This document shows, piece after piece, positions 7,186 to 10,367 of a DNA stretch of 10,367 nucleotides (positions are counted from its first letter, which is position 1; the number at the start of each line of letters is the position of its first letter). The translations under genes and the position numbers were made by a program. The stretch lies in assembly GCA_034005175.1 (NCBI GenBank), contig JAVEVF010000064.1:1-10367 (forward strand), given 5' to 3'. The DNA comes from JAVEVF01 sp034005175. GTDB lineage: Bacteria > Actinomycetota > Coriobacteriia > Anaerosomatales > SLCP01. The notes beneath the pieces were generated by a model. It had not been told where the DNA came from. It searched no databases and worked only from the letters and a program-made list of their open reading frames with translations.

Positions 7186-7210
7186 GAACTCCTCACACAT
7201 CTGCATCGTC
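7186..7210 (+). promoter_or_regulatory. Possible ECF-type promoter of the sigma/anti-sigma operon
   Basis: GAAC (7186-7189) and CGTC (7207-7210) are separated by 17 bp, resembling the GGAAC/CGTC elements read by many ECF sigma factors. Transcription would start close to 7217, just ahead of the sigma gene ATG at 7224. This would mean self-activation of the operon. The match is short and the leader would be very short, so it is tentative. Confidence 0.3.
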
Positions 7211-7223
7211 TTATGGGGCACGG

Positions 7224-7775
7224 ATGGCAACTGCCGATAACGCTGCCGAGCGCGAGCTCGTAAACGCTGCCAAGCTAGGTGACACCGCAGCGTTCGAGTC
7301 GCTCATGCGAGCGCACGCACACCGCGTATACGCGCATGGCTTGCGCTTCTTCGGCGATTCAGGCGCCGCCGACGATGTGGTGCAGGAGGTGTTCGTCAAG
7401 GTGTATCGTTCCATCGCGACCTTTGATGGCACAGCTGCGTTCACCACATGGCTATACCGCATCACACGCAACGTCTGTCTCGACCTGCTCAGGGCCGGCA
7501 AGCGTCGGCCCATGGCTGTAGACCTTCTCGACGTTTCGCTGCAGGCGTCGGACGACCCAATGGCCGAAGCCATCACTGCGGTGGCATTCGAATCGGTCAT
7601 GCGCACCCTGGCTCCTGAAGACAGGGAGGCGCTGAGCGCGGTCACGCTGTTCGGGCTTACCTATGCGCAGGCCGGTGAGGTGCTTGGCGTTCCCGCTGGT
7701 ACCGTCAAATCGCGTGTCTTTCGCGCACGGAAGACACTCATCACTGCGCTTCGTGGGGAAGGAGGTGTGGCGTGA
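7224..7775 (+). CDS. ECF-family RNA polymerase sigma factor (sigma-70 group 4)
   Basis: This 183-residue protein contains only the two domains of an ECF sigma factor, which directs RNA polymerase to a small stress or envelope regulon. Region sigma-2 spans about 23-91, including DDVVQEVFVKVYRSI (50-64) and FTTWLYRITRNVCLDLLR (73-90), which bind core polymerase and the -10 element. A variable linker (91-123) follows. Region sigma-4 spans about 124-175, with the helix-turn-helix TYAQAGEVLGVPAGTVKSR (146-164) for -35 recognition. The start ATG has only a weak GGGG 5 nt upstream. The gene overlaps the anti-sigma gene by 4 bp (GTGA), a standard sigma/anti-sigma pair. The regulon cannot be read from this window and I do not assign a named subgroup. 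Confidence 0.95.
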   Translation: MATADNAAERELVNAAKLGDTAAFESLMRAHAHRVYAHGLRFFGDSGAADDVVQEVFVKVYRSIATFDGTAAFTTWLYRITRNVCLDLLRAGKRRPMAVDLLDVSLQASDDPMAEAITAVAFESVMRTLAPEDREALSAVTLFGLTYAQAGEVLGVPAGTVKSRVFRARKTLITALRGEGGVA

Positions 7776-8779
7776 CGATGGACTGCGCTGCAGCACAACA
7801 AGTCCTCTCAGCGGCCTTCGATGGCGAGTCGGTTGATAGCGCTGCGCTTTGCTCGGCAGAAGAACACTACGGGGAGTGCACTCAGTGCGCCGAGTTCGTG
7901 GCTGCCCTTGAGAGAGTACGCGAGGCTTCTGCGATCTTGATCCCCGCAGACGTGCTTGAACGTGCGCTTCACCGAGTGCGTGCGGAGGCTGCCGAGGGGG
8001 CCGACGGCGACTCGGAGACAGCGGCGCAAACACCCCTCGTCGACGATGCGCCGAGCCGGCTGCCTGCCATGCCTGCATGGGCTGGTTGGGCTGCTGCTGC
8101 CGCGGCGATGTTGGTCGTGGTGGGGATAGCCACCACGCAAGGCGTTCACTACCTCCTGCGACCTGCAACGACCACCTCGCCTCAAGAGAACAGCACGTTT
8201 GGTGGCGACCGAGGGAGCGAGCATGTGACGTCCAGTGGCACTGCCCAGGATGAGGCCGCTACCGAAAGCTTGGAGGCCGCTGTCCCCGCCTCCTCACCCG
8301 CCCCTTCATATGTCGTCTTTGACCAAGAGGTCTACGTGCTCGGCGGGAAGGAGGCGGTGAGGCCAGATGGAACGCCCGTAGGATCGCTCATCTCGGCTCT
8401 GGACACCGGCGACCCTCCTCTGGAGCATCCCGTATACGCGAGCGACAGCCCTGATGTCATCGTCATAGCCGCTACGGAGGATGAAGCCTTGCGATTCACG
8501 CTTGTCACCCGCACCGTGCGAGGTGACGTGTACTCTCTGCGATCCGGGCAGATCGACGCATTCGGCGACTGGCCGACACTACCCGATGCCGTCCCCGAAC
8601 CAAGCTCGCCGGACGGCCTGCCGGTCTTTGCGAAAGCAGGAAAGGACGATCTCGATGTCTCCATCTTCACACGCCTAGGAAGGAGCCGCTCCGCAGGGGT
8701 CGCCGTGGCACCGGGCACCGGAAGAGACGACCCTGCTGCCGGAAGCACAGGATGGACGTGGTGGGAGCCCCGACGGTAG
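7772..8779 (+). CDS. Membrane-anchored zinc-finger (ZAS) anti-sigma factor with unrecognised outer domain
   Basis: This protein probably holds the preceding ECF sigma factor inactive at the membrane until a signal releases it. The N-terminal part carries the ZAS signature H32-x3-C36-x2-C39, followed by an amphipathic region (40-75). One membrane helix lies at about 103-121 (WAGWAAAAAAMLVVVGIAT). Residues about 125-175 are a Ser/Thr/Glu-rich linker, and 178-302 look like a folded outward-facing domain (VVFDQEVYVLGG, PDVIVIAA, RFTLVTRTV, FGDWPTLPDAV). I do not recognise that domain. The last residues are low-complexity and end in GWTWWEPRR. At 335 residues it is longer than minimal ZAS proteins. 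I chose GTG 7772 because AAGGAGG is 6 nt upstream and it couples to the sigma stop; ATG 7778 is the alternative. The function follows from motif and gene pairing. Confidence 0.88.
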   Translation: MTMDCAAAQQVLSAAFDGESVDSAALCSAEEHYGECTQCAEFVAALERVREASAILIPADVLERALHRVRAEAAEGADGDSETAAQTPLVDDAPSRLPAMPAWAGWAAAAAAMLVVVGIATTQGVHYLLRPATTTSPQENSTFGGDRGSEHVTSSGTAQDEAATESLEAAVPASSPAPSYVVFDQEVYVLGGKEAVRPDGTPVGSLISALDTGDPPLEHPVYASDSPDVIVIAATEDEALRFTLVTRTVRGDVYSLRSGQIDAFGDWPTLPDAVPEPSSPDGLPVFAKAGKDDLDVSIFTRLGRSRSAGVAVAPGTGRDDPAAGSTGWTWWEPRR

Positions 8780-8803
8780 GCGTTGCGAGCGCCGAGGACG
8801 CGC

Positions 8804-8828
8804 GGCCGAACAAGAGAGCCCCTCGGCC
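8804..8828. other. Short inverted repeat in the convergent anti-sigma/queA gap
   Basis: GGCCGA (8804-8809) and TCGGCC (8823-8828) form a 6-bp stem around 13 nt, between the anti-sigma stop and the queA stop. Convergent ends are where a shared terminator is expected, but neither side has a T-run. The remainder of this 69-bp gap shows nothing clear. Confidence 0.25.
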
Positions 8829-8848
8829 AGGAGCACTTCACGCCGAGA

Positions 8849-9883
8849 TCAGGTGATGAGCATCGCATCGCCGAAGGACAACAAGCGGTACCGCTCGGCC
8901 ACTGCGGTCTGATACGCGCGCATCACCAGTTCGCGACCGGCGAACGCGCTCACCAGCATGAGCAGCGTCGAGCGCGGCACGTGAAAGTTGGTGACGAGCG
9001 CATCAACGACTTCGAAACGGCGCCCGGGGAGGATGAAGAGGTCCGTTCTGCCCTCCACGGGCACGACCTCACCACTCTGCGCATCGTAGGCGCTCTCCAG
9101 CGCGCGAACCGCGGTCGTGCCCACGGCAAAGACACGGCCCCCGCTTGCACGCGCGTCATTTACATCCGCCGCAGCGCGCTCGGAGACCCTGAAGTACTCG
9201 GTGTGCATGTGATGGTCTCGAGGGTCTTCCTCGGCGACAGGACGAAAGGTGTCGATTCCCACGTCGAGTTCGACGGGGACGACACGCACCCCCGATTCAC
9301 GCACGGTGTCAAGCAGCCGCGCAGTGAAGTGCAGCCCGGCAGTGGGCGCTGCCGCTGACCGCTCATCGCGCGCGAACACCGTCTGATACTGCGAGGGGTC
9401 TTCAAGCGGCCGCACGATGTACGGAGGAAGCGGAACTTCGCCGAGTCGACGAACCGCATCGATCACCCGCCCGTCGCGGGCGGTCAAGCGCACAAGACGT
9501 CCGCCGGATTCCTCCAAGACATCAACCACAAGACCCGTCAGCTCGCCTTGTCCGAAGACGATGTTCGCACCGGGTTTGAGACGCCGTCCGGGCTTGGCCA
9601 GGCACTCCCAGGTGTCTTCGTAGCGTTCGCGCAGCAGGAGGAGTTCGGCAGCGCCGCCCGTCTCGGGCTTCTTTCCCGTCAACCGCGCTGGCAGCACCTT
9701 CGTCTCGTTCACGACGAGAACGTCACCGGCCGAGAGGTACTCGGGAAGATCGGAGAACACCCGATCATCGATCTGTCCGCTAGCACGATCGACCACCATG
9801 AGGCGACACGCGTCACGCGGCTCGACCGGCTCTTGCGCGATCAGCGCCGTTGGCAGCTCATAGTCGAAATCCTCCGTGCGCAC
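8849..9883 (-). CDS. queA: S-adenosylmethionine:tRNA ribosyltransferase-isomerase QueA
   Basis: QueA transfers and isomerises the ribosyl group of S-adenosylmethionine onto preQ1 at tRNA position 34, giving epoxyqueuosine. The 344-residue product is close to the usual 340-356. Family stretches run the whole length: FDYELPTALIAQEP (6-19), RDACRLMVVDR (23-33), DVLVVNETKVLPARL (54-68), ECLAKPGRRLKPG (93-105), GEVPLPPYI (148-156), SAAAPTAGLHFT (176-187), VELDVGIDTFRPV (204-216), VGTTAVRALES (254-264), and TNFHVPRSTLLMLVSAFAG (298-316). The start is GTG at 9883, preceded by GAGGAGGGG; there is no better in-frame ATG. It follows queH by 69 bp and so probably shares its transcript. It is separated from tgt by the opposite-strand sigma module. 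Confidence 0.97.
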   Translation of the reverse strand: MRTEDFDYELPTALIAQEPVEPRDACRLMVVDRASGQIDDRVFSDLPEYLSAGDVLVVNETKVLPARLTGKKPETGGAAELLLLRERYEDTWECLAKPGRRLKPGANIVFGQGELTGLVVDVLEESGGRLVRLTARDGRVIDAVRRLGEVPLPPYIVRPLEDPSQYQTVFARDERSAAAPTAGLHFTARLLDTVRESGVRVVPVELDVGIDTFRPVAEEDPRDHHMHTEYFRVSERAAADVNDARASGGRVFAVGTTAVRALESAYDAQSGEVVPVEGRTDLFILPGRRFEVVDALVTNFHVPRSTLLMLVSAFAGRELVMRAYQTAVAERYRLLSFGDAMLIT

Positions 9884-9885
9884 AA

Positions 9886-9894
9886 CCCCTCCTC
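9886..9894 (-). promoter_or_regulatory. Strong ribosome-binding site supporting the queA GTG start
   Basis: GAGGAGGGG on the minus strand, with its AGGAGG core 4 nt before the GTG at 9883, is one of the strongest Shine-Dalgarno matches in the window. It justifies the non-ATG start. Confidence 0.7.
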
Positions 9895-9917
9895 AACGTG
9901 AAATGAGCCCACGTGCT

Positions 9918-9927
9918 GTTCGCGAAC
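9918..9927. other. Perfect 10-bp palindrome in the queH-queA gap
   Basis: GTTCGCGAAC reads the same on both strands, midway between the queH stop and the queA start. A hexamer pair TGCTGT (9914-9919) and ACAGCA (9935-9940) around it offers a competing hairpin. It could be an operator or a chance palindrome in GC-rich DNA. It does not match the SOS-type GAAC-N4-GTTC box, because the half-sites are in the opposite order. Confidence 0.3.
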
Positions 9928-9952
9928 TGAGTGTACAGCAGCAGCCCGCCCG

Positions 9953-10367
9953 CTACTTCCGGCCAGCCCGCTGCAGTCTGCGCCGCGCTCGCTCGGCTTG
10001 CGCCTCGGCCATGCTCGGCAGACACCCGCAGTAGTTCTGGCGGTACATGCCGGCTTCTCGTGATCGGCGGGTGGCCTCCGGGTATCTGGCTCGGTAGTCC
10101 TCGGCAAGCCACGTGAGGCCATGACGCCCCGCAGCGCGCTCGCCAGCTGCGTTGATGGCATCAAGATTCTGGTAAGGGCTCACACTCAAAGTGGTTGCAA
10201 GAGCGTCGCAACCCAACCGCTCCCCCTCCGCAGCCACAAGATCCAACCGCATGGCGTAGCACCGCGGACACCGTGTCTCCGGGTCGTCTCGGACATCCGC
10301 CGTCGCTGCTTCCCATGACTCTGGCTCGTACACGCTCTCGACGACCTCGACAGCGTTACGCGCCGCC
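9953..10367 (-). CDS. queH: Epoxyqueuosine reductase QueH (N-terminus cut by window edge)
   Basis: QueH removes the epoxide oxygen of epoxyqueuosine in tRNA to give queuosine. It is the iron-sulfur alternative to the cobalamin enzyme QueG. The last 137 residues are visible, and the frame stays open to the right edge; the GTG at 10333 is internal. Family signatures are EPESWEAA, the cysteine pair in RCPRCYAMRL, DALATTLSVSPYQN, EDYRARYPEA, and the C-terminal GMYRQNYCGC, whose cysteines belong to the metal-binding set. The usual length of about 180-220 residues means some 50-80 N-terminal residues, with the other conserved cysteines, lie outside. The oxygen-sensitive cluster enzyme fits an anaerobic or thermophilic host. 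The stop is 69 bp before queA. Confidence 0.94.
   Translation of the reverse strand, partial: AARNAVEVVESVYEPESWEAATADVRDDPETRCPRCYAMRLDLVAAEGERLGCDALATTLSVSPYQNLDAINAAGERAAGRHGLTWLAEDYRARYPEATRRSREAGMYRQNYCGCLPSMAEAQAERARRRLQRAGRK

Noticed and set aside
7139..7223. preQ1 riboswitch upstream of tgt
   Set aside because: No preQ1-type pseudoknot or A-rich tail is visible and the leader appears to be absent or very short.
7452..8168. Minus-strand 238-codon frame opposite the sigma and anti-sigma genes
   Set aside because: Its sequence is low-complexity Arg/Pro/Ser and it overlaps two genes with clear motifs and ribosome-binding sites.
7139..8848. Mobile element carrying the sigma/anti-sigma genes
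   Set aside because: No transposase, integrase, terminal inverted repeats or target duplication could be seen at either edge, so only the unusual gene order is reported.
10331..10333. GTG at 10333 as the start of queH
   Set aside because: The frame continues upstream to the window edge without a stop, and the resulting 126-residue protein would lack the N-terminal conserved part of QueH. The gene is simply cut.

Overview
The window is GC-rich and gene-dense. Nine protein genes fill almost all of it, and no stretch over 300 bases lacks a gene. I would place it tentatively in an anaerobic Actinomycetota lineage such as Coriobacteriia. The reasons are the GC-rich codon use, GTG starts, a SecD signature resembling the actinobacterial type, and use of the iron-sulfur enzyme QueH for the last queuosine step. 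No rRNA or other taxonomic marker is present, so this is an inference.

Seven genes run on the minus strand. In transcription order they are queH (N-terminus off the right edge), queA, tgt, yajC, secD, secF and a very long recJ-type gene that runs off the left edge. QueA, QueH and Tgt are late or core steps of queuosine modification of GUN-anticodon tRNAs. YajC, SecD and SecF form the accessory membrane module of the Sec translocon. The order tgt-yajC-secD-secF(-recJ) is a familiar bacterial cluster.

Between queA and tgt lies an opposite-strand module: an ECF sigma factor (7224-7775) translationally coupled to a membrane-bound zinc-finger (ZAS) anti-sigma factor (7772-8779). It is divergent from tgt and convergent with queA, so it splits the que genes into two transcription units. 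Candidate promoters for both directions sit in the 85-bp tgt/sigma gap. The anti-sigma factor has an outward-facing domain of about 200 residues that I do not recognise and that is probably the sensor.

The most striking item is the recJ-type gene (1-3218, at least 1072 codons, one uninterrupted frame). It encodes a complete RecJ DHH/DHHA1 exonuclease with OB region, then a HIRAN domain, then a RecQ-like superfamily 2 helicase carrying the Walker A, DEAH and motif VI signatures. One polypeptide therefore joins a 5'-3' single-strand exonuclease, a putative 3'-OH-end/fork-recognition module and a helicase. A strong hairpin that pairs better in the minus-strand RNA sits between secF and the recJ ribosome-binding site.

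Promoter, hairpin and operator calls are from reading by eye and are marked with low confidence. No folding or database search was run.
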